64,000 bases of DNA from Schistocerca nitens. Taxonomy: Eukaryota > Arthropoda > Insecta > Orthoptera > Acrididae. The stretch covers positions 72,862,501-72,926,500 of the forward strand of contig NC_064614.1 of assembly GCF_023898315.1 (NCBI RefSeq). The letters are read 5' to 3'. Position 1 is the first letter of the stretch, and each line of letters opens with the position of its first letter. Under the pieces are notes generated by a model. It was not told the DNA's origin. It saw only the letters and a program-made list of their open reading frames with translations, and did no database searches. Positions 1 to 10,261 of the stretch are shown one piece after another. The position numbers were made by a program, and so were the translations under genes.

Positions 1-135
1 AGACTAGATATTCTAGAAGAATTAGAGATTTTCAAACATTTTCCTCGAAAGGATAGCCACATCCTAAATGAACAGCTACAGCTACGTAACAAAAATTTTT
101 TCAAAGGTATAAAGCCGTTACTCAATATCTGACTT
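1..135 (+). pseudogene. possible Penelope-like element C-terminal fragment
   Basis: The first frame is open from the window edge to a stop near 135, about 44 codons, and contains RLDILEELEIFKHF. From memory this resembles the C-terminal tail seen in Penelope-like retroelements of arthropods. The resemblance is not decisive. The sequence after it, and again beyond the Tc1 element (1740-2230), has no ORF and would be the 3' untranslated part of the same element, which would make the Tc1 copy an insertion in it. Confidence 0.35.
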
Positions 136-281
136 CGAGTCCGCTTGTGCAGGTTTTCGAAATGTTCTTTTCCTTCTAAGGTAGACCTATGTTTTTTAAC
201 TTATCAAATGTTTCTTGGCTGTATTTCACGTCAACATTGCTTTCTACAAGTTGTCATTCATTTCCTATTTACATTTATATA

Positions 282-1703
282 CACTCCTGGAAATTGAAAT
301 AAGAACACCGTGAATTCATTGTCCCAGGAAGGGGAAACTTTATTGACACATTCCTGGGGTCAGATACATCACATGATCACACTGACAGAACCACAGGCAC
401 ATAGACACAGGCAACAGAGCATGCACAATGTCGGCACTAGTACAGTGTATATCCACCTTTCGCAGCAATGCAGGCTGCTATTCTCCCATGGAGACGATCG
501 TAGAGATGCTGGATGTAGTCCTGTGGAACGGCTTGCCATGCCATTTCCACCTGGCGCCTCAGTTGGACCAGCGTTCGTGCTGGACGTGCAGACCGCGTGA
601 GACGACGCTTCATCCAGTCCCAAACATGCTCAATGGGGGACAGATCCGGAGATCTTGCTGGCCAGGGTGGTTGACTTACACTTTCTAGAGCACGTTGGGT
701 GGCACGGGATACATGCGGACGTGCATTGTCCTGTTGGAACAGCAAGTTCCCTTGCCGGTCTAGGAATGGTAGAACGATGGGTTCGATGACGGTTTGGATG
801 TACCGTGCACTATTCAGTGTCCCCTCGACGATCACCAGTGGTGTACGGCCAGTGTAGGAGATCGCTCCCCACACCATGATGCCGGGTGTTGGCCCTGTGT
901 GCCTCGGTCGTATGCAGTCCTGATTGTGGCGCTCACCTGCACGGCGCCAAACACGCATACGACCATCATTGGCACCAAGGCAGAAGCGACTCTCATCGCT
1001 GAAGACGACACGTCTCCATTCGTCCCTCCATTCACGCCTGTCGCGACACCACTGGAGGCGGGCTGCACGATGTTGGGGCGTGAGCGGAAGACGGCCTAAC
1101 GGTGTGCGGGACCGTAGCCCAGCTTCATGGAGACGGTTGCGAATGGTCCTCGCCGATACCCCAGGAGCAACAGTGTCCCTAATTTGCTGGGAAGTGGCGG
1201 TGCGGTCCCCTACGGCACTGCGTAGGATCCTACGGTCTTGGCGTGCATCCGTGCGTCGCTGCGGTCCGGTCCCAGGTCGACGGGCACGTGCACCTTCCGC
1301 CGACCACTGGCGACAACATCGATGTACTGTGGAGACCTCACGCCCCACGTGTTGAGCAATTCGGCGGTACGTCCACCCGGCCTCCCGCATGCCCACTATA
1401 CGCCCTCGCTCAAAGTCCGTCAACTGCACATACGGTTCACGTCCACGCTGCCGCGGCATGCTACCAGTGTTAAAGACTGCGATGGAGCTCCGTATGCCAC
1501 GGCAAACTGGCTGACACTGACGGCGGCGGTGCACAAATGCTGCGCAGCTAGCGCCATTCGACGGCCAACACCGCGGTTCCTGGTGTGTCCGCTGTGCCGT
1601 GCGTGTGATCATTGCTTGTACAGCCCTCTCGCAGTGTCCGGAGCAAGTATGGTGGGTCTGACACACCGGTGTCAATGTGTTCTTTTTTCCATTTCCAGGA
1701 GTG
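282..1703 (-). mobile_element. Tc1-like transposon, copy 1 (1422 bp)
   Basis: Complete Tc1/mariner-superfamily element flanked by TA dinucleotides at 280-281 and 1704-1705. The inverted ends read CACTCCTGGAAAT at the left and the reverse complement at the right. The transposase is on the - strand. A second copy of exactly the same length lies inverted at 30735-32156. It is inserted in non-coding sequence that may be the tail of a Penelope-like element. Confidence 0.9.
437..1459 (-). CDS. Tc1-like transposase, apparently intact
   Basis: DDE transposase that would bind the element's inverted ends and cut and paste the element at TA sites. I chose the ATG at 1457-1459 (MPRQRGREPY) because it gives 340 residues, the usual length for the family; the open frame extends further upstream without family similarity. 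An N-terminal helix-turn-helix pair covers about residues 10-110 (FERGRIVGMREAGWTYRRIA). The catalytic domain shows VVFSDESRF (first Asp), LLFQQDNARPH (second Asp) and WPARSPDLSPIEHVW (third acidic residue region). The MVWGAISY motif is present. No stop or frameshift is visible, so it may be functional or only recently dead. It lies entirely within the TA-flanked element. Confidence 0.88.
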   Translation of the reverse strand: MPRQRGREPYVQLTDFERGRIVGMREAGWTYRRIAQHVGREVSTVHRCCRQWSAEGARARRPGTGPQRRTDARQDRRILRSAVGDRTATSQQIRDTVAPGVSARTIRNRLHEAGLRSRTPLGRLPLTPQHRAARLQWCRDRREWRDEWRRVVFSDESRFCLGANDGRMRVWRRAGERHNQDCIRPRHTGPTPGIMVWGAISYTGRTPLVIVEGTLNSARYIQTVIEPIVLPFLDRQGNLLFQQDNARPHVSRATQRALESVSQPPWPARSPDLSPIEHVWDWMKRRLTRSARPARTLVQLRRQVEMAWQAVPQDYIQHLYDRLHGRIAACIAAKGGYTLY

Positions 1704-2160
1704 TAATTATGTTTTCATGTTTGATCTTACTGTTATAAGCTTTGATGTAGACTAAATGTTATGTTATATGCTACTATCAAACAAACATTGCTTTCCATTA
1801 TGTACCAAATACTGTTTATTTATAATCATCTCCGCCTATATTTCAATGTGAAGTAGCCTAATTGTATCAAAGGCTACTAGACGGCGCGCTCGTTCAGTGC
1901 CATGTTCACCTGGCCGCATTTGTTAACGCGGGAACCTCAGTCCGTTTGGCAACCTGCACCACGCATGTAACGAGGAGCCCTTAGTGGCTCGCATCACAGT
2001 TTCTTTATCTTAAATATCTTTGTGACTAATGCCCTTTTGGCATATTTATTATTTTATAAATCACATATAAGTACTGCCAGTCTTCCACTGCACTTATATT
2101 CTGTATCATACGTTTTCAGTCATAATTCCTTGACCATGTTATAGACCATTCTTTGATTTA

Positions 2161-2196
2161 AATTCTGAGGAAGACACTCCTAACAGTGTTGAAACC
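2161..2196 (+). ncRNA. hammerhead-like motif, locus 1
   Basis: CTGAGGA at 2165-2171, one spacer base, a hairpin of six pairs (GACACT at 2173-2178 with AGTGTT at 2185-2190), then GAAAC at 2191-2195. This is close to the hammerhead core CTGANGA-stem II-GAAA, but with one extra base before the stem. Penelope-like elements are known to carry hammerhead motifs. Catalysis is not implied. Confidence 0.35.
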
Positions 2197-2234
2197 CAGT
2201 TAATTCGTTAAAAGTAGTAACCGAGGGCTGTTTT

Positions 2235-2940
2235 CTTTCACTTGTGAACATTATATAAGATGGTTACATATAGCTTAGAGGCTCAGTGATATGGTTAAAT
2301 GTAATGAAAGAACGCACTGGTAACTGTTATATGATCTCCGTAAAGGAACAGCACCATGTTCCATGTGTTGAAATAAGCTACTCCATTCTGAATTTTTCTC
2401 GTGTTCTATTCAAAATATCTATTAATAGTGCCTTATAATCAACATAGAAGTTCATAGGTACGTGGTGTGGCGGGTAAGATGGGCAGTCTCAGACAAACTC
2501 TAGTAAATGTTTCGTGATGCTGTTTTTGCTAAGTCTCAGTAGGCAGCGTGGTGAATTTTACGAACTATGCAAGTAATTTTTAACGAATATAGCACCCGAA
2601 TTACACCATCTACAGTCTTGTCATTGGATATGTTTACGTTTTTTGTATGGCAGTGGGAAGAGCCTTCGAAGGATAAATCAAATACGTAACAGGTATGAAA
2701 CGTCGCGTAATTGTATCAGTACAATAGCGTCGATAACCATTGTTATCTCACAAATATTTGCCCTAATGTACCAAACGTAAGAAAACGTTTAACTCATGTA
2801 CATTTTGACTGTTTACTTTGAGTATGAATAACATTAGTCCGTGTGATCCATTGAATACAGCAACCAGACAGCTTCCTCATGCAGCTATTTAGACTTTCAC
2901 GATGTATTGTATACGGTGGTTGAAAAAGTGTCTGTGGTTT
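2235..2940. other. AT-rich non-coding stretch
   Basis: No ORF, repeat or RNA gene recognised. It lies between the presumed Penelope-like tail and the transposase fragment at about 2945. Confidence 0.5.
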
Positions 2941-2944
2941 TCGT

Positions 2945-3212
2945 TCACAGTGAATGTCGCCAAATTGTTAGAGCAACTGTGTATTCTCAATGGTATCCTG
3001 TTCGTACTAAGTCTTCGTGATTTGAATTACAACTGTAAGAAATGATGAAACTACAAGTGTGAAGAAATATTTACAGAAAAAAGAAGAACAGCTAGTAATG
3101 AAACCATTACTACTAGCATGCTATCGGCGATAACTCAAGATCCACATGTTACTGTGGATCAAACTGAATGTGCAAGTGGGATCAGCCAAAGGAGTGTTCT
3201 ACATTAAGGCGA
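2945..3212 (+). pseudogene. mariner-like transposase N-terminal fragment
   Basis: Degenerate coding remnant on the + strand. One frame gives ECRQIVRATVYSQWYPVR and, after breaks, RRTASNETITTSMLSAIT followed by DPHVTVDQTECASGISQRSV before a stop. This matches the helix-turn-helix organisation of a mariner-like family in which a YxxRYPxR segment precedes the DNA-binding helices. The catalytic domain is absent. No ends were identified. It could be the same family as the pseudogene at 11765-12360, which holds only the catalytic half. Confidence 0.45.
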
Positions 3213-3214
3213 AT

Positions 3215-3890
3215 TGAAGTACTCAATGTACTGCTCCGTGTGTGCTTGGTATTAGTATGTTTACTTCTAAAAGTACAGTATCGTGTACTGATACTCATGA
3301 CATATTCTACACAATCTTTAAGTAATGACATATGTAATGTTGTGTCTTAAGAACCGTTTTAACCCTTTTCCATGAAGATGGTCCATGACAAACTAGTCTA
3401 TATTTGGTTTTAAAGTAAAAGCAGCTAATGGAAAAACACGCATTTTATAAATTATTTACCCTTTCTTTACAGATATGTCATTTGGTTCTTTTTCAAATTG
3501 TGAAGTCCGCTATCACATGTGATTGACCACGTTAAATTATCACAGTTTTCTAATAGCACTTGCAATCAATATTTAAATTAAGTTACTGGAAAATTAGTAA
3601 ACTATTCATTAAATAAAAACACAAGACGGACAAAATATGAGGTACTGATACTGTGTTCATTTTCCGTGTACATGCGGTGAATACGATGTCCTGAGTAAGA
3701 TTTGCATAATGAAGAAGATATAAAAGACGACGTAAATCAATAAATAAAATAGGTACAGGTACATATCTTTCAGGGGCGATAGCTGTAGCGCAATGCTATC
3801 ATGTGCGATATCATTGGTTGAAATCGCATGAAGCGATTAAAATTTGTTAATTCAGGCGTTCACTGATTGAATGTTTATTGACTGTGAAAT
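3215..3890. other. AT-rich non-coding stretch
   Basis: No feature recognised between the transposase fragment and the TA at 3890 that precedes the next Tc1-like element. Confidence 0.5.
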
Positions 3891-3891
3891 A

Positions 3892-5131
3892 CACAACTGG
3901 CCATTAAAATTGCTACACCAAGAAGAAATGCACATGATAAACGGGTATTCATTGGACAAATATATTATACTTGAACTGACATGTGATTACATTTTCACGC
4001 AATTTGGGTGCATAGACACTGAGAAATCAGTACCCAGAACAACCACCTCTGGCCGTAATAATGGCCTTGAGACGCCTGGGCATTGAGTCAAACAGAGCTT
4101 GCATGGCGTGTACAGGTACACATGCCCATGCAGCTTCAACACGATACCACAGTTCATCAAGAGTAGTGACTGGCGTATTGTGACGAGCCAGTTGCTCGGC
4201 CACCATTGAGCAGACGTTTTCAATTGGTGAGAGATCTGGAGAATGTGCTGGCCAGGGCAGCAGTCGAACATTTTCTGTATCCAGAAAGGCCCGTACAGGA
4301 CCTGCAACGTGCGGTTGTGCATTAAGCTGCTGAAATGTAGGTTTTCGCAGGGATCGAATGAAGGGTAGAGCCACGGGTCGTAACACATCTGAAATGTAAC
4401 GTCCAGTGTTCAAAGTGCCGTCAATGCGAACAAGAGGTGACCTAGACGTGTAACCCCTTACCATCACGCCGGGTGATACAGCAGTATGGCGATGACGAAT
4501 ACATGCTTCCAATGTGCGTTCACTGCGATGTCGCCAAACACGGATGCGACCATCATGATGCCGTAAACAAAACCTGGATTCATCCGAAAAAATGACGTTT
4601 TGCCTTTCGTGCAACCAGGTTCGTCTCTGAGTACACCATCGCAGGCGCTCCTGTCTGTGATACAGCGTCAAGGGTAACCGCAGCCATGGTCTCCGAGCTG
4701 ATAGTCCATGCTGCTGCAAACGTCGTCGAACTGTTCGTGCAGATGGTTGCTGTCTTGCAAACTTCCCCATCTGCTGACTCAGTGATCGAGACGTGGGTGC
4801 ACGATCCGTTACAGCCATGATAAGATGCCTGTCATCTCGACCGCTAGTGATACGAGGCCGTTGGCATCCAGCACGGCGTTCCGTATTACCGCCCTGAACC
4901 CACCGACTCCATAATCTGGTAACAGTCATTGGATCTCGTCCAACGCGAGCAGCAGTGTCGCAATACGATAAACCGCAATCGAGATAGGCTACAATCCGAC
5001 CTTTATCAAAATCGGAAACGCGATGGTACGCATTTTTCCTCCTTACACGAGGCATCACAACAACGTTTCACCAAATTTTGCGTCTGTAGCACGTCATCTT
5101 CGTGGTGTAGCTATTTTAATGGCCAGTAGTG
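3892..5131 (-). mobile_element. Tc1-like transposon with dead transposase
   Basis: About 1240 bp between TA dinucleotides at 3890-3891 and 5132-5133. The inverted ends are CACAACTGGCCATTAAAA at the left and its near-complement TTTTAATGGCCAGTAGTG at the right. This is a different family from the 1422-bp elements. Confidence 0.85.
4027..5058 (-). pseudogene. Tc1-like transposase, catalytically dead
   Basis: An uninterrupted frame of 343 codons begins MMPRVRRKNAYHRVSDFDKG. The N-terminal half holds paired helix-turn-helix motifs (GRIVAYLDCGLSYCDTAARV). The catalytic half keeps VIFSDESRF (first Asp) and LPWPAHSPDLSPIEN (third acidic region). The second motif reads TFQQLNAQPHVA, where the family has QQDNARPH, so the second catalytic Asp is lost. 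The usual MVWGAI motif is altered and shortened to MVRGYTS. I therefore call it a pseudogene despite its full length. The second ATG (MPRVRR) may be the native start. Confidence 0.82.
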
Positions 5132-5133
5132 TA

Positions 5134-5570
5134 TTAACATCAGCAGCTTTAAAGATAGTGAAGTATTGTCACGTCATTGATGCCCCTTATTTATCTGAGA
5201 TCGCATATGTATTCAGATTTACATTACTAGTTGACTGTCAGTTACTTTTTAATCACAAAGACCTGTAGCTTGGCCATCTTTTATGTTCGCTGACACTCAG
5301 CCACTTGTTGGAGCATCTCCTCCGCAAAAGCCGTGCGAGCAACAGCCGTCCAGATTCCCGGTTGCTGGGTTTCTCCCCATTTCCGGCGACGCTGCTAGTC
5401 TCTGTAAGTGGACTCGATCGTACCGATCACCAAGGCGGAAGTCGCAACTGCCGCGGCGCGACCTAAGACCTGGGTCCACTAGCTTTATAGCCGTGCAACA
5501 AATTTAACTTGCCTCGTACCAGTACTGGAAGGCCGATTAGTCTGCCTAGAGACGCGTTTTGTTACAGTAA
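5134..5570. other. unassigned sequence, moderately GC-rich
   Basis: Small open frames on both strands at 5283-5507 have no recognisable motif. It could be decayed ORF1 sequence of the LINE fragment that follows, but nothing supports that directly. Confidence 0.3.
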
Positions 5571-5574
5571 ATAG

Positions 5575-6440
5575 CCCAATGCAGGCTCTGAACCAGTGGT
5601 TCACACGTTTCTGCGACCCTGTAGGCTCAAGATCCATCGACTTTCACTATAGGGAGTTGGAGAGTCGAGTTCCACTTAATAGGTTAGGGGACTACAACAC
5701 ACAAGAGGCAGTTACACGGGTAGAGGGACTTGTATCGAATGGGCGGTTTTCTAGGTTACAGGATCTCCGCGAAATATAGAAAGTGCAGCAGTCTGGTACG
5801 GTGCAGGGTAAAAACAGGGAAGGGGTAAAACTGGCAACTATCGATGTTGCAGTTGTAATCTGTTGTATCTGTGTTGCGAAAGAAATAGTTCCCTTTAGTT
5901 TCTTTGGGCAGAATTTATACTTGAAAAGCGGAATAAATTCATAATTTGTTCCTTTTACCGACCATTCAGCAGAGATGACACAGCTGCTGAACTGTTCAAA
6001 CAGAACTTGAATCTCATTATAAATAGGTGCATACAATTTTAAAGTCTATGGTGGGCATAAAACATCGTCCTATATTATGCTAAATACTTGCTCCAAAAAT
6101 TATTTTGATCAATTAGTTGCCGGCCGGTGTGGCCGAGCGGTTCTAGGCGCTTCAGTTTGGATCCGCGCGACCGCTACGGTAGCAGGTTCCAATCCTGCCT
6201 CGGGCATGGATGTGCGTGATGTCCTTATGTTAGTTAGGTTTAAGTAGTTCTAAGTTCTAGGGGACTGATGACCTGAGATGTTAACTCCCATAGTGCTCAG
6301 AGCCGTTTGATCAATTAGTTCAGGAGCCCACTCTACTAGTAAATAGTTGAGAGAGAATATACTTGACCTATTAGCATCAAATAAGCCAGAGCATCATGAC
6401 GGGTATTGATATCCGTCTCTGCAAAGTCGTTGTAGCGATA
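5575..6440 (+). pseudogene. CR1/Jockey-group LINE 5' fragment, deleted
   Basis: Fragment of the same LINE family as 34790-37078. The frame at 5579 (ALNQWFTRFCDPVGSRSIDF, then NRLGDYNTQEAVTRV) matches the end of the SGNH-esterase-like domain at about 35880-36030. After a deletion of most of the endonuclease, 5955-6020 corresponds to the FYRPP region near 36455. Then 6046-6118 and 6306-6440 correspond to about 36605-36700 (the AGGCATAAAACATC block). A SINE splits it at 6119-6305. No reverse transcriptase remains. Confidence 0.6.
6119..6305 (+). repeat. tRNA-derived SINE, family A, copy 1
   Basis: The tRNA-like head carries an A-box region (GTGGCCGAGCGGTTCTAGGC) and B box (GGTTCCAATCC), followed by a body ending TGCTCAGAGCC. 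It is bounded by a perfect 15-bp target duplication TTTGATCAATTAGTT at 6104-6118 and 6306-6320. It is inserted in the LINE fragment. Confidence 0.9.
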
Positions 6441-6523
6441 CTGAATACCATAACATCTAAACCCACCGACAATATTCGCTAAATATATCTGTACATTCAG
6501 GTTAAATAAATGTGAGCACCGCC

Positions 6524-7139
6524 TATGTTCGAGGCGAGGCCTGCGAGAAAGATAGGCAGCAGCGCTTACGTCACGAAGGTAGTCCTGCCCTCGCTCGCTC
6601 TCTCAAATTAGTAGGCAAACTAGATTTCTGTACCTTTAACTCGTAATTAGGCGTGTCCGTAAAAACAAAAACTGAATCTTCTGCTGGAATCCGCTATTAT
6701 GGAATCTTACTTGTATTGGTCCTATAATGATGTGAAGTCCATGGGCCTACTTATAATTTGTTACAGCTGTACTGGTGTACAATAAAATAAAATCATGCTA
6801 AAACGATTATCAGTTGCATAAGGCGCCACTTCCAGCATGTAATGAGTACTGTTAAGCAGAAAAGAGTAAATGCTATAAATAAGCAGTTATACGATTTGTA
6901 TCGAGTATAGTTTTTAAATTAAATTTTTCTGTAGTACTGTTAATCAGTAAGTCTTCGTAACAGCAGATTCCAGTGGAAGATGGAATTCTCGTTAGTACTT
7001 ACACGCCCAGCTGAGAGCTAACAGGTTTAGAAACGCATTTTGTCTGCTGAGCTGAGCGAGCGAGCGAGTTCAGGACTACCTTCGTGACGTAGGCGCCACG
7101 GCCTGTCTTTCTCTTGGGCCTCGGTTCGAGGTCAACATA
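6524..7139. mobile_element. MITE-like element with ~135-bp inverted arms
   Basis: The arm at about 6524-6660 is the inverted complement of about 7000-7139. Both share the block TACGTCACGAAGGTAGTCCT and a run of GAGC/GCTC repeats. The ends read TATGTTCGAGG and its complement. The 340-bp centre is AT-rich and non-coding. There is no transposase, so it would be a non-autonomous DNA transposon. Target duplication not resolved. Confidence 0.65.
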
Positions 7140-7149
7140 CAGTAAACAC

Positions 7150-7545
7150 TCGCAGCAGGGAGGTGGCAGCATTATCAGTGGAGTGTATACAAAGCGTGTC
7201 GTGGAGACGCGAAGATAGTGCAGTCGTTGTCGTAACGTGTAAACGAAGCGATTTATGTCAAGTCCAAAACGCAATTATCTTTGGCTTTCAACCCAAGGGT
7301 GGAAGCATTTATGAAACGGCTAAGTTCGTAAACTATTCGCGTGCCGCCGCGGTTAACTTGTACCGAGCATGGCACAGTAGCGCTATCCAAAGCCGGCACC
7401 GAGAATCTTTGGAGCAAACACGCCACAGGTGACAGGGATAAACGACGGCTGTGGCGGTGTGTACAGGCGAACAGATGTGCAACTGTTGAGCAGCTGACTG
7501 CCCAGGTTAACCAAGAGGCTACCGACACGCTTTTAATAGTTTCAG
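7150..7545 (+). pseudogene. Tc1-like transposase N-terminal fragment
   Basis: Broken helix-turn-helix part of a Tc1-like transposase. One frame reads GGSIYETAKFVNYSRAAAVN then LYRAWHSSAIQSRHRE. Another continues with RRLWRCVQANRCATVEQLTA then QVNQEATDTLL. A frameshift lies near 7430. It stops before the catalytic domain. The family appears to be the same as the pseudogene at 40800-42185, which preserves the next segment (LLRMGLRSR) on the opposite strand. Confidence 0.6.
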
Positions 7546-7559
7546 AACTCTATCTCGAA

Positions 7560-8475
7560 ATCTGACAGAAAATCCAAAGAGATTCTGTCTTATGTGAAGT
7601 ACACATGCGGCAGAAACAATCACTCTTGACTGCGGGGCAGCAGTGGTAAGGTTACCGATGACAGCGATACTAGAGTAAAGTTACTAATCACTATTCCTTC
7701 ACCAAATATGACGAAGTAAATATTTCAGAATTAGAATTTAGAACAGCTGCCTACATGAGTAACTTACAAGTAGATATTTCTGTATAGCGATGCAGTTTAA
7801 ATCAGTTAATAAATTGAAGTCTTCTGACCATACTTTGTATCAGTTACGTTACTTTCAGTGTGTACTGATATTACAACTACAGACTTACCAACATACACTC
7901 GCATAACGGCTCAGTCGACGAAAGATCATTTCCAGTACTCCAGAAAGGAAATACGACTAACCTGCTCAATTACAGACACTTATCACTGTAGTCGACCTCC
8001 AGTAGGATTTTGAAAAATATACCGTGTTAGAACATTATGAATTACACATCATTTGGATTTGCAGCTCCTTGTGTTTACCGTGTTTGCAGTTAAAATTGTT
8101 GGATTTAAGGTCTGCCAGATATGCAAAACGCCGTTTTCTCCAAGTTCCCAAACATTTTTCAGGACCGTTGTGCTATCATCAGTGGGCTTCTGTTTTATTT
8201 AATCGTCACAATCGGTTTGCATGGTCTTCCAGGACGACTTGTGCATTATTTATTACAGGTAGCTTGTCATGTTTTTAGTGGCAAGCCCTTTTGTTCTCAG
8301 CATCAAGGTGAAGTGTTGGGAAGCACACGTAAACATAACACGTATTTTCACAAAGTAAGACCGTAAGAGATCTGGACGTTGCGAAAAGTGGCAGTAGACT
8401 CCAAATAAGAAGAAGTTTAAGGTCATCCACGTGAGTACTAAAAGGAATCCGTTAAATTTCGGTTACACGATAAAT
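7560..8475. other. no feature recognised
   Basis: AT-rich sequence. The ORFs at 8024-8366 have no family resemblance and no flanking splice evidence. Confidence 0.4.
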
Positions 8476-8479
8476 CACC

Positions 8480-8880
8480 CAAATTTAAAGGTTGTGAATT
8501 CAATTGAATACCAAGGGATTTCAGTTACGAACAACTTAATTTGTAGATATCATATAGATAATGTTAAGAAGAAAGCGATCCACGGAGTGCCTTTCATTGG
8601 CTGAAAACTTAGAAGATGCAACGGATCTACCAAACAGACTGCCTTAACGACTCCTTGTAGTCCTCTTCCGGAGTACTGTTGCCCATATTGAATCCGTACC
8701 AGAAAGGATTGTTGAAGGACATCGAAAAAGTTCGAAGAAGGGCAGCTCGTTTTATTACCGCGAAATAGAGGAGGGAGAGGGTTATGGATGTGCTAAACGA
8801 ACTGAGGTATCCATCATTGAAACCAAGATTATCGTGCGCGTGCCCCATTCTACACAACGACAGCACGTTCGCTGATAGTC
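8480..8880 (+). pseudogene. non-LTR retrotransposon RT C-terminal fragment
   Basis: Decayed C-terminal part of a Jockey/CR1-group reverse transcriptase. EYQGISVTNNLICRYHIDNV corresponds to the YLGVxVxxxLxWxxHI motif of intact copies such as 47400. Further pieces in shifted frames correspond to the segment around the IxxIQRRAARF motif (here KVRRRAARFI-like, with several frameshifts). There are no ends and no ADD active site. Confidence 0.45.
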
Positions 8881-8889
8881 ATGCTCCGT

Positions 8890-9595
8890 GAGGGTGAATG
8901 ACTAGCAGCCAGATCCACGTCATTTGACGCTGCTATTGACTGGAGGGGTGGACTTAATGTTCTCACGGATCATTGTATGTTTAGACAATAGTTCTACTGA
9001 TTTCTCCTTACGAAACGTTTGTACTCTGCTGTGTCCAATGTAGAACACATAAACGATCATTTTTTCCTGATTATTTTCTTGTTGAAACATAGTCTTCCTC
9101 TCTATCGATTCCTCTGTCTACATGCTGTTCCAGAGGACGTTACTTAAGTTAAAAAGTCGTAGAAAAATATTCGTACGGAATATGAATAGTATTCAGAGAA
9201 TCAATAAGTGAATCCATTACTGGCGTGTATATAGCGTGTGCCATAGCTTGTTAGATTCAATGAAAGGCGCACACTGCGTTTCGTATAAACTCAAGTGGTA
9301 AAAACCTGCTATCCTCTTTTGTGACACTCTACACAGATGGTGTGTTTGTACCATGTTTAGTAGCTGATCTTCCACAGCTAGACATCAGTTACACTATGTA
9401 CTCAGGATAGTGTTGTAAGAAATATTGCTTTGAATATGTTACGAAACTCACTTAAGGTGGAAAGTTTACGGATTCCTAAAAAGCCTGTCCAACAAATCAA
9501 AACTATTGTTTCTTTAAAATGCATTTTTCTTGTTGCTCACACCACGGCTTTTGGGAAGTGTCATGTGTATACATAAATGATGTCAAATTATTTTA
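8890..9595. other. no feature recognised
   Basis: AT-rich non-coding sequence before the GA-rich repeat. Confidence 0.4.
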
Positions 9596-9596
9596 G

Positions 9597-9731
9597 AGCG
9601 AGAGGGGGGGGGGGAAGAAAGAGAGAGACAGAGAGAAAGAGAGAGAGAGAGAGATGGAGAAGACAGTAAGAGGTGGGAGACAGAGAGGGGTGGAGGGAGG
9701 GAGCAAGATGATAGAGAGCGAGAGAGGGAGA

Positions 9732-9770
<39 letters not shown>

Positions 9771-9793
9771 AGACAGACAGACAGAGAGGGAAG

Positions 9794-9828
<35 letters not shown>

Positions 9829-9848
9829 AGAGAGAGGGAGGAAGAGAG
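9597..9848. repeat. (GA)n-rich simple repeat
   Basis: Purine-only tract dominated by GA dinucleotides with GGGA interruptions. The long ORFs on both strands here are artefacts of the repeat. Confidence 0.95.
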
Positions 9849-10096
9849 TATTACGATGAAAGACTCGTGCAGCAACAGCAGATGTTCAGACTGCCTGTGA
9901 GAGCGTTTGATGCATAGGACGCAGTGTGTTTGTCCTCTTTAAATGAAAACTGGTCTCACAGAGTTTCGCGAAGGTATTCGTTTGAGTTTCTATCTTTAGT
10001 GTATAACTTTCTTACTTTTTTGTCCCAGTCTTTGTGAATCTGCTATTGAAAGTGCTGGAACAGTTAAATATCTAGTGTTCGTTTTTCTTGCTTCAG

Positions 10097-10258
10097 GAAC
10101 GACAGCATTTACGAGACTCACACAGTAGGCGATCTTCCTCAGAACTTCATTAACTTCCTGTACTTTGTCAAGGACGGTAGCTACATCAGACTCGAATTCA
10201 CAAAGAAAATTCCAGCAGCTATTGTCACCGTTCATCCCGACTGCAACGATGCTGCCAG
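10097..10258 (+). CDS. LRR gene, exon 1 of those visible
   Basis: Partial coding exon. A pyrimidine-rich tract ends in CAG just before 10097, and GCCAG is followed by GTACGT at 10259. Only the frame beginning at 10098 stays open. It encodes 53 codons with ordinary globular composition, beginning NDSIYETHTVGDL and ending HPDCNDAA. The exon opens with the last base of a codon and ends with two bases of the next (phase 2 at both ends). Its AG joins the A of the exon at 23251 to make Arg, so the reading runs on without a stop. No LRR is visible in this part; it would lie N-terminal to the repeats. I found no upstream exon, signal peptide or promoter, so the 5' end is probably outside the window or missed. 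The protein family is not recognised. Exon status rests on splice sites, phase match and composition. Confidence 0.62.
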
Positions 10259-10261
10259 GTA

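Noticed and set aside
437..1738. Multiple + strand ORFs opposite the Tc1 transposase (and the same at 30763-32128)
   Set aside because: Antisense shadows of a GC-rich transposase; they have no family motifs.
6119..6200. tRNA-like sequences with A and B boxes, also at 13522, 25145, 41837, 61750 and others
   Set aside because: They are SINE heads: they carry SINE bodies and target duplications, and lack an intact tRNA acceptor fold.
9588..9917. Overlapping long ORFs on both strands rich in Leu/Ser or Arg/Glu
   Set aside because: Translations of a (GA)n tract; no coding evidence.
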